Positions 41,499 to 51,002 of a DNA stretch of 64,000 nt are shown one piece after another. A program made the translations under genes and the position numbers. The notes beneath the pieces are model-generated. The model was not told where the DNA came from. It worked only from the letters and a program-made list of their open reading frames with translations, and ran no database searches. The number at the start of each line of letters is the position of its first letter. The first letter of the stretch is position 1. Source of the stretch: an uncultured Dysosmobacter sp. (GTDB lineage: Bacteria > Bacillota > Clostridia > Oscillospirales > Oscillospiraceae); NCBI RefSeq assembly GCF_947631635.1, contig NZ_CANRMB010000011.1, positions 29,063-93,062 of the forward strand. Reading direction: 5' to 3'.

Positions 41499-42923
41499 AT
41501 GAATTTTCAATCCCTGTCCTTTTTGACCTTTCTGGCCGTCACCGCAGCGGCCTGCCTGACGGTGGGCCGGAGGGCACCCTGGGCCGGACGGCTGCTGCTG
41601 ACGGTGGCCTGCCTGGTGTTTTACATCGCGGGCGGCGGCTGGCAGGCGTTTTTGGTGCTGGCTGCCGGCATGGCAGTGACTGCCGGCGTCCTCCAGCACC
41701 TGCGCGGAACGGAGGAGACCTCCCGCCGCAGGGCGCTGCTCCTGGGCTGCTGCTACCATATCGCGGTGCTGGTGGTATTCAAATATACCGGCTTTTTCAC
41801 CGGCGGCAGGCTGTCCATCGGCTGGGCACCGCTGGGACTCAGCTTTTTCACCTTCCAGCAGCTGTGGCTGCTGAAGGAGGCCTACACCCGCCAGTACCAG
41901 CCCGCCCAGGGCGACGATCTGACGCTCTTTGCGTTTTTCTTCCCCACGGTCACATCCGGCCCCATCCTGCGGCCGGGCGCGTTTTTCCCGCAGCTGAAGA
42001 GTGAGAAATTCCTGCATCCCGACTGGCAGGACGCGGCGGCGGGCCTGTATGCCATCTGCATCGGCACGGCGAAAAAGGTGCTGCTGGCGGAGGGCTTCGG
42101 CGTCATCGTGAACAACGGCTACGCCTACCCGGAGCGGCTGACCACGGTTTCGGCTGCCATGGTGGTGCTGGGCTATACCCTCCAGCTGTATTTTGATTTT
42201 TCCGGCTACTGCGATGTGGCGGCGGGCTGCGCCCGCCTGCTGGGCCTGCACCTGCCGGTGAACTTCGATTCGCCGTACCGCAGTCTGTCCGTGGGCGAGT
42301 TCTGGAAGCGGTGGCACATCACCCTGACGACGTTTTTGCGGGAGTGCCTGTATTTCCCGCTGGGCGGCAGCAGACGGGGCACGGCCCGGACCTATCTGAA
42401 CATCCAGATCATCTTCCTGGTCAGCGGCTTCTGGCACGGCGCCGGATGGACATTCCTGCTGTGGGGTGCCCTCCACGGCCTGGCCCAGATCGTGGAACGG
42501 ATGCTGGGGCGGCGGCTGGATAAACTGCCCGCTTGGCTGCGGTGGGGGCTGACCTTTGCCTTTGTCAATCTGGCCTGGATCTACTTCCGGGCGCCCACGG
42601 TGGCGGCGGGCAATGAGATCGTGAAGGCCGTCTGTTCCCTTGACTTTGCCAAGCCCATGCCCTGGCTGTCCGAGGGCTTGTTCACCTGCGAGCAGGAGGT
42701 CATCCGCATCCTGCTGCCCGCCATCGCCCCCTGGCGGAACCTGCTGGTGACAGCGGCGCTGTACATCACCGGCCTGGTCATCGCGCTGTGGCCCCGGAAC
42801 ACCATCCGGCAGATGGACCGGTTTCGTCCCACCCTCTGGCGGGGCGCGGCCCTGTGGGTGCTGGGGGTGTGGTCGGTGCTGTCCTTCAGCGGCATCACCC
42901 AGTTCATCTACGCGAATTTTTAA
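41499..42923 (+). CDS. MBOAT family membrane O-acyltransferase
   Basis: 474 residues with about ten transmembrane segments. Family features: PLGLSFFTFQQLWLLKEAY, YFDFSGYCDVAAGCARLLG, FDSPYRSLSVGEFWKRWHITLTTFLREC and the catalytic His in SGFWHGAGWTFLLWGALHG. It resembles AlgI and DltB, which move an acyl group across the membrane for O-acylation of a surface polymer. Its partner is encoded 12 bp downstream. Confidence 0.92.
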   Translation: MNFQSLSFLTFLAVTAAACLTVGRRAPWAGRLLLTVACLVFYIAGGGWQAFLVLAAGMAVTAGVLQHLRGTEETSRRRALLLGCCYHIAVLVVFKYTGFFTGGRLSIGWAPLGLSFFTFQQLWLLKEAYTRQYQPAQGDDLTLFAFFFPTVTSGPILRPGAFFPQLKSEKFLHPDWQDAAAGLYAICIGTAKKVLLAEGFGVIVNNGYAYPERLTTVSAAMVVLGYTLQLYFDFSGYCDVAAGCARLLGLHLPVNFDSPYRSLSVGEFWKRWHITLTTFLRECLYFPLGGSRRGTARTYLNIQIIFLVSGFWHGAGWTFLLWGALHGLAQIVERMLGRRLDKLPAWLRWGLTFAFVNLAWIYFRAPTVAAGNEIVKAVCSLDFAKPMPWLSEGLFTCEQEVIRILLPAIAPWRNLLVTAALYITGLVIALWPRNTIRQMDRFRPTLWRGAALWVLGVWSVLSFSGITQFIYANF

Positions 42924-42935
42924 GGGGGGAGAGGC

Positions 42936-43988
42936 TTGAAACAGGAATACCGGAAATGGGCGCTGGGCCTGCTGGCCGCGATAACTGCGATGCTGGGCCT
43001 CTGCGCCGCCATTGTGATCGTGGTGGACCCCTTTTTCCACTACCGGACACCAGACCCGGAGGCGGAAGTCTGGTTTGAACAGCGGTGCCAGACAGCGGGG
43101 CTGCTCCGCAGTCAGGACTATGAGACGGTGCTGATGGGGACCTCTCTTGCGGCCAACTACCGCCCGCTGTGGTTCGACGCCTACTTTGACACCAAGACCG
43201 TGAAGGCCACCTTTCCCAACGGCGGCTTCCATGAGTTTTCCCAGGCCCTGGACTACGCCTGCGAGACCCACGACGTGAAGCGGGTGATCTTTGGCCTGGA
43301 CCCCAATATCCTGGTCCGCTCCGTGGAGGAGGCCCCGGACCAGCTGCCGGCATATCTCTACGACACCAATCCCTGGAACGACAGTCCCTATCTGCTGAAC
43401 AAGGACGTGCTGGTGCGGGCGCTGTATGTGGTCCGGGAAAAGGCGGCGGGGAATACCCAGGCCCTCCAGGACGCCTTTGTGTGGGACGGCAATGTGTTTT
43501 TCTCCAAGGAGCTGGCCCTGGCGGGGTACAAGCGGCCGGAGATCGGGGGCACGGTCCTGCCGGAGGACGCCCTGCTGGGGGTCTGCGATGAAAACCTGGC
43601 GGTGGTCAAGACCTGGCTGGAGGAACACCCTGACACGGAGTTCATCTTCTACTATTCCCCATACAGCATCCTGTTCTGGGACAAGATGGCGCGCATGGGA
43701 CAGACCGACGCCATGTTCGCCGTGCTGAAGCACGCCACGGAGGAACTGCTGGCCTATGACAACGCGAAGGTCCAGTGCTTCCTGACGGATATCGACACCA
43801 TCACCGACCTGGACAACTACGCCGACCACATCCACGTGGCGGGCCGGGTGACCTGGAGGATGTCCAAGGCTATGGCGGGAACGGAACACCTGCTGACGCT
43901 GGAAAATTATGAGGCAAAGCTGGACGCTCTTCGGGAATATGTGTTAAACTACGACTACGAGAGCATTTGGGAGGACCAGAACGGATAG
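42936..43988 (+). CDS. SGNH-like (AlgJ/AlgX/DltD-type) extracytoplasmic acyltransferase partner
   Basis: 350 residues from a TTG with GGGGGGAGAGG upstream. One N-terminal transmembrane segment (about 8-28) then an exported domain: VLMGTSLAANYRP with the nucleophile-like Ser, and ADHIHVAGRVT near the C-terminus with the Asp-x-x-His pair. This matches the SGNH partner that completes MBOAT-driven O-acetylation. The polymer is not identifiable. Confidence 0.8.
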   Translation: MKQEYRKWALGLLAAITAMLGLCAAIVIVVDPFFHYRTPDPEAEVWFEQRCQTAGLLRSQDYETVLMGTSLAANYRPLWFDAYFDTKTVKATFPNGGFHEFSQALDYACETHDVKRVIFGLDPNILVRSVEEAPDQLPAYLYDTNPWNDSPYLLNKDVLVRALYVVREKAAGNTQALQDAFVWDGNVFFSKELALAGYKRPEIGGTVLPEDALLGVCDENLAVVKTWLEEHPDTEFIFYYSPYSILFWDKMARMGQTDAMFAVLKHATEELLAYDNAKVQCFLTDIDTITDLDNYADHIHVAGRVTWRMSKAMAGTEHLLTLENYEAKLDALREYVLNYDYESIWEDQNG

Positions 43989-44155
43989 CGTTTCCTGAAA
44001 ACCGGCTTTGAGCGGCCAAACGGAAGAGAGGGCGGATACGGCAAGACAACATCCGCGATTCCGGCGTCACGGCCCCTATGGACCACAGCAAGCCTGTTTC
44101 CTTATGCGCATGCCGATCCGGCATGGTGTTCCTGAAGCTTTCAGGGGGTACACAG

Positions 44156-44614
44156 ATGACGGATATCATTTCAAAAATCGATGAACTGATAGGCAAGCCC
44201 TGCTATTTGATAGATATTTTCCCCTGTACGGTTCCGGCAACACCGGACAGGCGGTATTTTGCAATAGAAGAGCTCTTCCAAAACGACAGAGCTGAATTGG
44301 ATAAAAAATTCTGTAGAATACTGCTCAAATTATATTGCTATTACGATTTTGGGGTCTCTGCAGGGGAGAAAACCGCGGAAAACCCAGAGCCAAGCCAGCT
44401 TATAAACTGGGTCCGCCGCTGTTTTGAGGGAGACTGGCGGAAACGGGATTATATCCATATCATCCTGCCGGATTGCAATGCCATGGTGCTCCTGAATGGC
44501 GATGACCTTTATATGAGCGTGTATAACCCTGACAAGCGGCTTATGGAACTTATATCCCAGTTGGCCGAAGCGGAGGGACTCTTCTTTTACAAAGCTCCGG
44601 AAATGCAGACGTAA
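44156..44614 (+). CDS. Hypothetical protein, AT-rich
   Basis: 152 residues from ATG 44156 with AGGGGGTACACAG upstream. Mixed alpha/beta, no signal or membrane segment; contains [14 protein letters not shown], a YCYYDFG stretch and [27 protein letters not shown]. No family recognised. Codon use is noticeably more AT-rich than lepA or the MBOAT gene, which suggests a different origin. Preceded by 167 bp without a recognisable promoter. Confidence 0.7.
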   Translation: MTDIISKIDELIGKPCYLIDIFPCTVPATPDRRYFAIEELFQNDRAELDKKFCRILLKLYCYYDFGVSAGEKTAENPEPSQLINWVRRCFEGDWRKRDYIHIILPDCNAMVLLNGDDLYMSVYNPDKRLMELISQLAEAEGLFFYKAPEMQT

Positions 44615-44636
44615 ATTGGAGGTTACCAATATCCTC

Positions 44637-44709
44637 GGGCGAAGATCCGCCCTGCGGCGGGCGTTTTCCCCGGAAAACACCCGCCGCGCTGCCGCGCGAA
44701 ACCGCGCGG
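44637..44709 (+). promoter_or_regulatory. Hairpin-rich lepA leader
   Basis: Three consecutive GC-rich stems: GGGCG/CGCCC, GCGGCGGG/CCCGCCGC (continuing through GTTTTCC/GGAAAAC) and CCGCGCG/CGCGCGG, ending 27 nt before the lepA ATG. No T-run. It is probably an RNA-level control or stability element. Confidence 0.5.
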
Positions 44710-44735
44710 ACTTGCCAAAGGAGGTTTTATCCGAT

Positions 44736-46541
44736 ATGACAAAACAGAGCAATATCCGAAATTTTTCCATCATCGCCCATATTGACCACGGCAAGTCCAC
44801 CCTGGCGGACCGGCTGCTGGAGAAGTGCGAGGCGGTCTCCCAGCGGCAGATGGAGAGCCAGCTGCTGGACAATATGGACCTGGAGCGGGAGCGGGGCATC
44901 ACCATCAAGGCCCGTGCCGTCCGATTGAATTATAAGGCCCAAGACGGGCAGGTCTATGCGCTGAACCTCATCGACACCCCGGGCCATGTGGACTTCAATT
45001 ACGAGGTCTCCCGGTCTCTGGCCGCCTGCGAGGGCGCGGTGCTGGTGGTGGACGCCACCCAGGGCGTGGAGGCCCAGACCCTGGCCAACACCTATCTGGC
45101 CATGGAGCACGACCTGGAGATCCTGCCGGTGTTCAACAAGATCGACCTGCCCGCCGCGGACCCCCAGAAGGCCAAGCATGAGGTGGAGGACATCATCGGC
45201 CTGCCTGCTATGGATGCGCCGGAGATCTCCGCCAAGATGGGCATCAACATCGATGCCGTGCTGGAGGACATCGTGAAAAACGTACCGCCTCCCACCGGAG
45301 ATGTAAACGCCCCTTTGAAGGCGTTGATCTTCGACAGCCAGTATGACAGCTACCGGGGCGTCATCGTCTATATGCGGCTGATGGAGGGCTCCATCCGCAC
45401 CGGACAGACCGTGAAGCTGATGGCCTCCGGCGCAGCCTACCAGGTGGTGGAGTGCGGACACCTGCTGCCTCTGGGCATGGAGCCCTGCAGCCGGCTGGAG
45501 GCCGGAGAGGTGGGCTACTTCACGGCGTCCATCAAAAATGTGAAGGACACCCAGGTGGGCGACACGGTCACCGACGCGGCCTGCCCCACGGATTCCCCGC
45601 TGCCCGGCTACCGCCCGGTGCAGCCCATGGTCTACTGCGGCATCTACACCGAGGACGGCTCCAAATACCCGGACCTGCGGGACGCGCTGGAAAAGCTGCA
45701 ATTAAACGACGCCTCCCTGAGCTTTGAGCCGGAGTCCTCCGTGGCACTGGGCTTTGGCTTCCGGTGCGGCTTTTTGGGGATGCTCCACATGGAGGTCATC
45801 CAGGAGCGGCTGGAGCGGGAGTTCGACCTGGATCTGGTGACCACGCTGCCATCGGTCATCTACCACGTCTACAAGACCGACGGCACCCTGGTCAAGGTGG
45901 ATAATCCCCACAATTACCCGGACCCGGCCTCCATTGAGCACGCGGAGGAGCCGTATGTCAAGGTCTCCATCATCACCCCCAACGAGTACGTGGGCAACAT
46001 CATGCCTCTGTGCCAGGCCCGCCGGGGAGAGTTCAAGGACATGCAGTACCTGGACACGAACCTGGTGGAGATGCACTATCAGATGCCTCTGAACGAGATC
46101 ATCTACGATTTCTTCGACACCCTGAAGGCCAACACCAAGGGCTATGCCTCCCTGGACTACGAGCTGTCCGACTACCGCCCCAGCGAGCTTGCGAAGGTGG
46201 ACCTGCTGCTCAACGGCGACAAGGTGGACGCGTTGAGCTTCATCGCCCACCGGGACAAGGCCTATCCCCGGGCCAGAAAGCTCTGTGAGAAGCTGAAGGA
46301 GAACGTGCCCCGTCAGCTGTTCGAGGTCCCCATCCAGGCGGCCATCGGCGGCCGGATCATCGCCCGGGAGACCATCAAGGCCATGCGGAAGGACGTGCTG
46401 GCCAAGTGCTACGGCGGCGACGTCACCCGCAAGAAGAAGCTGCTGGAAAAGCAGAAGGAGGGAAAGAAAAAGATGCGCTCCCTGGGGACGGTGCAGGTGC
46501 CCACGGAGGCGTTTTTGGCAGTCCTTAAATTGGACGAATAA
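44736..46541 (+). CDS. lepA: Elongation factor 4 (LepA) GTPase
   Basis: 601 residues, full length. G1 AHIDHGKST (14-22), [19 protein letters not shown], domain II, domain III/V, and the LepA-specific C-terminal domain ([28 protein letters not shown] end). It acts on stalled ribosomes, promoting back-translocation in vitro. The ATG at 44736 has AAAGGAGGT upstream; the frame open to 44616 runs through leader hairpins and is not used. Confidence 0.97.
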   Translation: MTKQSNIRNFSIIAHIDHGKSTLADRLLEKCEAVSQRQMESQLLDNMDLERERGITIKARAVRLNYKAQDGQVYALNLIDTPGHVDFNYEVSRSLAACEGAVLVVDATQGVEAQTLANTYLAMEHDLEILPVFNKIDLPAADPQKAKHEVEDIIGLPAMDAPEISAKMGINIDAVLEDIVKNVPPPTGDVNAPLKALIFDSQYDSYRGVIVYMRLMEGSIRTGQTVKLMASGAAYQVVECGHLLPLGMEPCSRLEAGEVGYFTASIKNVKDTQVGDTVTDAACPTDSPLPGYRPVQPMVYCGIYTEDGSKYPDLRDALEKLQLNDASLSFEPESSVALGFGFRCGFLGMLHMEVIQERLEREFDLDLVTTLPSVIYHVYKTDGTLVKVDNPHNYPDPASIEHAEEPYVKVSIITPNEYVGNIMPLCQARRGEFKDMQYLDTNLVEMHYQMPLNEIIYDFFDTLKANTKGYASLDYELSDYRPSELAKVDLLLNGDKVDALSFIAHRDKAYPRARKLCEKLKENVPRQLFEVPIQAAIGGRIIARETIKAMRKDVLAKCYGGDVTRKKKLLEKQKEGKKKMRSLGTVQVPTEAFLAVLKLDE

Positions 46542-46559
46542 GAGCGGGAAAAGGCGGAG

Positions 46560-46790
46560 CCTGTATCTATAGCTCCTTACCGCGCTGCTCCCGGCTCTCA
46601 CCGCCTGCGGCGGGGAAAAGGAGACCACGGGGCCGTTGCCCCGCTGCAGGCAGAACAGTCTACCACTGGTGCGGTGGAAGAGGAGAAGAACTTCCGGCCG
46701 GGAGAGATGAACGTGTATGGCGACGGATTCTTGGGCACCGGCTGCACGCCCGATATCGCGGCGCTTTTCTGCACGCCGGACGCATCAATA
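46560..46790 (+). pseudogene. Probable decayed lipoprotein gene fragment
   Basis: One frame reads LLTALLPALTACGGEKETTGPLP, a good signal peptide end with lipobox LTAC. After a run of C residues near 46637 the natural continuation is in another frame: PLQAEQSTTGAVEEEKNFRP then GEMNVYGDGFLGTGCTPD. Neither frame has a ribosome site with a start codon. This looks like a frameshifted, truncated remnant. Confidence 0.5.
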
Positions 46791-46830
46791 GCACGGCCCG
46801 CACCTGGATTTCCAGGCGCGGGCCGTGTTT
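46791..46830. terminator. Terminator hairpin
   Basis: CACGGCCCGC / GCGGGCCGTG with an inner CCTGGA/TCCAGG hairpin, followed by TTTTG on the plus strand. It lies between lepA and the convergent lipoprotein gene. Confidence 0.75.
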
Positions 46831-46892
46831 TGTATCCAGAGGCTCCGCCAGAGCGGCCGCAGGGGCAGGGGAGACCGCACAGGGGCCGACGG

Positions 46893-48359
46893 TCAGGGAC
46901 CCTCCAGGAGGACCCAGCTCTGTCCCTGGTCCGCAGAACACAGGGTGATGACGGAAGTGTGGCCGGGGTCCGTGTTTGTGCCCATGGATAGGTACACCGC
47001 GCCGCCCTCCAACTGGAGGGCCTCCGGCCGCCAGAGGGCGCCGCCCTCCGGAAGCGGGAGAACGGCCTCCGTCCAGGTCTGCCCGCCGTCGGCGGTGGTG
47101 TACACCGGAGCGCCGTCAAACACCTTTGTGGTGATCACAGCGTGGCTGTCGTCCAGAAATGCCGCCTGGGCGGGGAGCCAGGCTTCTTCCGGCAGGGGCG
47201 CGGCCTCCGCCCAGGTCTGTCCGCCGTCATGGGTGCGGTAGATGTAGGTGTCCATCCCGGCCACGCCGCTTTCCAGGGAGAGCATCAGCCAGCCGTCGCC
47301 GGCGGAGACCATCTCCAGGGATGTGAAGGCGGGTTCGATACCCGCCCAATCCTTTGCCCGGTTCCGCCCGGCCAGGTCCTGCCCCGCCCAGGACGCGGGC
47401 GCGGGGATGGCGGGACCAAGGGGCGTCCAATCCGTCCAGCCGCTGTCAAACCGCCTGACACAGAGGACGCCGTCCATCAGCGCATAGCAGTCCATGGTCC
47501 ACAGGCATCCCTCCGGGACTTGAAATTCCACGGCCTTCCGGGTGAAGCGCAGCTGGGCGGGGAGCGCCGGGGATACCGTGCCCTCCCCGCGGCATGTGCC
47601 GCCGCAGGGAAGATAAGTCACTGGGAGTACGGTCCTGCCGGAAAGGGCCGCTGTGTCCTCACTGGCCGCGCTGAGGTCCGCTCCGCAGAAATCAATGGGG
47701 GAGGCGTCCGCAATGACATCGGAGACAGGGAGCATACAGACCTTTCCGTCCAGAAGGGCGTAGTAATAGATCTCGTGGAAACCGTGGTAAAACCACAGCA
47801 GCTCTGTCACGCCGTCACCGTTGACATCCGCCTCCAGCACGTGATTGGCGCAGTCCGCCAGCATGCGGGGGACGCCGTTTTCATCGATGATGTAGTAATC
47901 AAAGGCCTCATAGGCCGCACCCCGGGGAGCCTGGATGCGAAAGCCGTTCTGCCCCAGAATGCCCGTGAAGGGCGTCACGTCATAGCCTGAGGCGTAGGCG
48001 CTGTACTCCTGGGCGAACCGCAGCAGCTCATCGCCTTGGCGGATGGCCCAGTATTTGGTGAATTCGTGCTCCGGGTTCGTCAGATGGTCCGGTTCCCAAT
48101 AGCAGACGACCTCTGTGCCGTCCGGCAGCGTCTTGCCGCACAGCACCTCGCCCATGGTGCCGGCGGAGACCGTGTCGGCCTCCATGCTCTCCCAGGGCTG
48201 GTAAGGCGTCTGCTCCGCCAGCGGGATCGACAGCACCGTTACATGGATATCATCCGCATCCCCGGCGGACTGGGCGGCGGGCGGTCCGCCGGAGGGCTCC
48301 GGGGCCGTGCAGCCCGTCAGCAGCAGACAGGCGAACAGCGCCGCCAGACATTTGATCAT
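46893..48359 (-). CDS. Secreted lipoprotein with C-terminal BNR/sialidase-type repeats
   Basis: 488 residues. The signal peptide ends at lipobox LLLTGC, followed by a Pro/Gly-rich spacer. The middle region has an EF-hand-like EADVNGDGVTELLWFY (FG-GAP/VCBS type), and the C-terminus has three Asp-box motifs, THDGGQTW, TADGGQTW and SADQGQSW, as in beta-propeller proteins. Probably a surface-exposed propeller; no catalytic residues recognised. The ATG at 48359 has AAGGGGGAA upstream; the longer frame is not supported. Confidence 0.85.
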   Translation of the reverse strand: MIKCLAALFACLLLTGCTAPEPSGGPPAAQSAGDADDIHVTVLSIPLAEQTPYQPWESMEADTVSAGTMGEVLCGKTLPDGTEVVCYWEPDHLTNPEHEFTKYWAIRQGDELLRFAQEYSAYASGYDVTPFTGILGQNGFRIQAPRGAAYEAFDYYIIDENGVPRMLADCANHVLEADVNGDGVTELLWFYHGFHEIYYYALLDGKVCMLPVSDVIADASPIDFCGADLSAASEDTAALSGRTVLPVTYLPCGGTCRGEGTVSPALPAQLRFTRKAVEFQVPEGCLWTMDCYALMDGVLCVRRFDSGWTDWTPLGPAIPAPASWAGQDLAGRNRAKDWAGIEPAFTSLEMVSAGDGWLMLSLESGVAGMDTYIYRTHDGGQTWAEAAPLPEEAWLPAQAAFLDDSHAVITTKVFDGAPVYTTADGGQTWTEAVLPLPEGGALWRPEALQLEGGAVYLSMGTNTDPGHTSVITLCSADQGQSWVLLEGP

Positions 48360-48454
48360 AAAAATTCCCCCTTTTTCCTGGCCATCATAACAGGAAGAGG
48401 GGGGAATTTCGTTACAAAACGGTGAAAAAGCGGTAAAGATCCGTGTACAAATGG

Positions 48455-50746
48455 TTACAGATCTTCCAGCGTTATCAACAGGACGCCGGCCTCCCGGTCC
48501 AGCCAGGAACAGTGGAAGTGCTTGCATTGGGGGCCGCCGGGGGCATCCAGAGCGCAGGTGTAGGTATACGTATCCTGGTTTTGCAGAACGTCCAGGACCG
48601 TCTCCAGGCGGACGGCCCGGCGGACGGCGGCCCGCTGGCGGGAGGGGGCCTGGTCCCAGAGGTACTTTGCCGCCAGGGAGCGGTAGGTGGTCCCGGCGGG
48701 CAGCGGCTCCTGGCCGCCGTACATCTGGCAGATGCCGCTGGCGGCGTGGACGGTCAGCACAAAATCATAGCCGCGGCGGGCCAGGGCGTCCAGCACCGCG
48801 TTTTGATAGCGCGGGACATCCACATTGGAGATGGTGCAGAAGGCCGTGATGTGCAGGGTCTCCGGGTCCTCCGCCAGCTCCACCGTGGTGCTGGCCCAGA
48901 CGGGAACGCCGTCGCTGACGAGGAAGCGGTGCTCAAAGGAGCAGGCGGATGCGCCCTGGTGGAAGGCGGCCAGCAGCGTGTCCCGGCGGAAGCGGGCGTC
49001 GAAGGCCTGGCGCTGGGCCTCGTCGGGCACATTGTCCCGCAGATGGCGCAGACAGGCGTCCGCCGTGTTGCCGAACAGCACCCGCGTCAGGTGGCGGCTG
49101 CTGCCCTTGGCGTCCAGGATGCGGTCCTGGGCCAGATCCAGCCGGGCGGAGGCCAAAACGCCGGGAGCCAGTTTTTTCTGCTGGCCCGCAAGGGCGTGGA
49201 ACCGCTGCGCGGCCGCCCTGCTCTGGGAGATGTCCTCGCTTTTTCCCAGCAGGCGGGTGACGTTGCCCTGCCCGTCAAACAGGCTGATCCAGGACAGGCG
49301 GTACCACCGCCAGCCCTGGCCGTCATAATTGCCCCGGTATTCCAGTGTCTCGGCGCCGGGGCGGGCGGAGAGCCGCTTGACGGCGGCGGTCAGCTTTTTG
49401 CAGTCCGCCGGGTGGACGAAGGTGGTGTCGGCCAGAGAGGTCCGGTAGTGCTCGATGGTGTGGGTGATCCGGTGGCCGGTGTCGTTGTGGCGGTCGATGC
49501 GCATGGTGTCTGACACAGGGTCGTAGTCGAAGCCCAGAATGCGGGAGCGGTCCAGCAGGAGGTCGCACAATTGGGCGCGGAATCGCAGTTCGGCCTGAGA
49601 CTCCTGCTCCTCACTGCGGTCAAAGCAGGCGGCGCAGACCAGGCAGGAGCCATCCGTCTGCGGCTGCCAGACCACCTCCAAAGAGAGCCAGGTGCCGCCG
49701 CTTCCCGGCTGGAGCCGGCAGGCGTGCCGCAGGGGAAGGCCCGCACTTTGGGCCTGTGCCGCGGCGGCGGACAGGGCGTTCCGCTCCTCGGGCGGCAGGA
49801 GCCACAGCGGGTCGGCGGCCAACTGCCGGGTGAGCTCCGGCAGGGGGAGGTCCAGCAGGCGGGCAAGACCCTGGCTGGCGAAAAGCGGGGAGAGCGTCTC
49901 TCCGGCGGCCTCTCTGCGCAGGAGACAGTAGCCGCTGGGCAGACCATCAAACAGGGCGGACAGGTGTGCCCGCTCTGCGGTCAGCTGCCGGAGGGAGGCG
50001 GCGGCCTGCTCCTGGGCGCGCCGCTGGCAGTCGATATCCAGCAAAAGCGCGTGGATGAGATAGACGCCCTCCCGAAGGGACAGGATCTCCGCCCGGAGAT
50101 CGACCCACAGGGAGGGGGCGTCCTTCCGCCGGAGCCGGAATTCGTGGTCTGCCGGACGGCCGTCCCGGGCTGCATCCAGCAGGGACTGGAGCAGATCCGG
50201 CCAGTCCGCCCGCTCCACCAATGCGGAAAAGTCCCCGGCAAACCGGTTCAGCAGCTCGGTCCGGTCCCAGCCGGTGAGCGCGCACAGCTTTTGGTTAAAG
50301 GCGCGGCAGAGGACGCCGCCCCGTCCCAGCTCAATCACTGCCGCGGCGCAGGGGAGGGCCTCGGCCGGTGTGATGTCCGGGTCCTGACGGCGTTCCCGGG
50401 CCGGTTCCAGAATGCAGCAGACCATACCGTACATGGGCTGGTAACAGGTGACGGACAGTGTCTGCCCCAGGGCCGTTTGATAGGAAAAAGAGACGGTGGA
50501 GCCGGAGAAAGCCACGGTTTCCAAGGGCTTCAGCTTCGCCAGCCGTTCTGGGGGAAACCGGTGCGTGAACCGCTGGTTCTGGAGCTTCTCCGCCGGGAGC
50601 TGCAGCAGTCCGGCCGCCGCCTGGTTGGCAAACCGGCAGGCCAGGTCGACCATGATGCCCCGCCCGTCGGTGATGACCTCCACCAGCAGAAAGGGAATGC
50701 TGCTCTGCCGAAACGCATGGATGAAATTGTGCAGGCGCTTTGCCAA
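48455..50746 (-). CDS. Multi-PAS domain sensor protein without an output domain
   Basis: About 763 residues. Several PAS-like segments follow one another (for example GVLCRAFNQKLCALTGWDRTEL, LFDGLPSGYCLLRRE, FVHPADCKKLTAAVKRL with YRLSWISLFDGQGNVTRLLGKSEDIS), but I find no GGDEF, EAL, histidine kinase, HTH or methyl-accepting domain. The start is set by the promoter: TTGCAA-17-TATAAT falls inside the longer open frame, so translation most likely begins at the TTG at 50746 with AGAGGTG upstream. Divergent from carA. Role unknown; perhaps a sensor acting through a partner. Confidence 0.8.
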   Translation of the reverse strand: MAKRLHNFIHAFRQSSIPFLLVEVITDGRGIMVDLACRFANQAAAGLLQLPAEKLQNQRFTHRFPPERLAKLKPLETVAFSGSTVSFSYQTALGQTLSVTCYQPMYGMVCCILEPARERRQDPDITPAEALPCAAAVIELGRGGVLCRAFNQKLCALTGWDRTELLNRFAGDFSALVERADWPDLLQSLLDAARDGRPADHEFRLRRKDAPSLWVDLRAEILSLREGVYLIHALLLDIDCQRRAQEQAAASLRQLTAERAHLSALFDGLPSGYCLLRREAAGETLSPLFASQGLARLLDLPLPELTRQLAADPLWLLPPEERNALSAAAAQAQSAGLPLRHACRLQPGSGGTWLSLEVVWQPQTDGSCLVCAACFDRSEEQESQAELRFRAQLCDLLLDRSRILGFDYDPVSDTMRIDRHNDTGHRITHTIEHYRTSLADTTFVHPADCKKLTAAVKRLSARPGAETLEYRGNYDGQGWRWYRLSWISLFDGQGNVTRLLGKSEDISQSRAAAQRFHALAGQQKKLAPGVLASARLDLAQDRILDAKGSSRHLTRVLFGNTADACLRHLRDNVPDEAQRQAFDARFRRDTLLAAFHQGASACSFEHRFLVSDGVPVWASTTVELAEDPETLHITAFCTISNVDVPRYQNAVLDALARRGYDFVLTVHAASGICQMYGGQEPLPAGTTYRSLAAKYLWDQAPSRQRAAVRRAVRLETVLDVLQNQDTYTYTCALDAPGGPQCKHFHCSWLDREAGVLLITLEDL

Positions 50747-50777
50747 GGCGGCACCTCTTTTCCAGTGAGATGGCTCT

Positions 50778-50806
50778 ATTATACGCATAAATGGGCGTTC
50801 TTGCAA
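50778..50806 (-). promoter_or_regulatory. Promoter of the multi-PAS gene
   Basis: TTGCAA (50806-50801), 17-bp spacer, TATAAT (50783-50778) on the minus strand. Confidence 0.82.
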
Positions 50807-50921
50807 TGCAAATCACGGCGGTTCGGCGCAGATTCCGGCAAAAAGGTCCACCTTTGCAAAAATGCACAAAAAGTAGTACCTATTTTTCCGGAAAGTCTAC
50901 CTGTAAAATCGTGGAGAGACG

Positions 50922-50950
50922 TTGACTGTTGGAGAAAAAACCATCATAAT
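50922..50950 (+). promoter_or_regulatory. carA-carB promoter
   Basis: TTGACT (50922-50927), 17-bp spacer, CATAAT (50945-50950), 52 bp upstream of the carA start. No attenuator hairpin or PyrR site is apparent. Confidence 0.72.
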
Positions 50951-51002
50951 GTCATCGAATCATATAAAATAGATGAAATGCGGTCAAAAGCAGGAGGAGA
51001 GC

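Noticed and set aside
46674..46991. 105-residue plus-strand open frame after lepA
   Set aside because: Only the first half looks protein-like and it lacks a ribosome site; the rest passes through a terminator and the convergent lipoprotein gene. Treated as part of a pseudogene.
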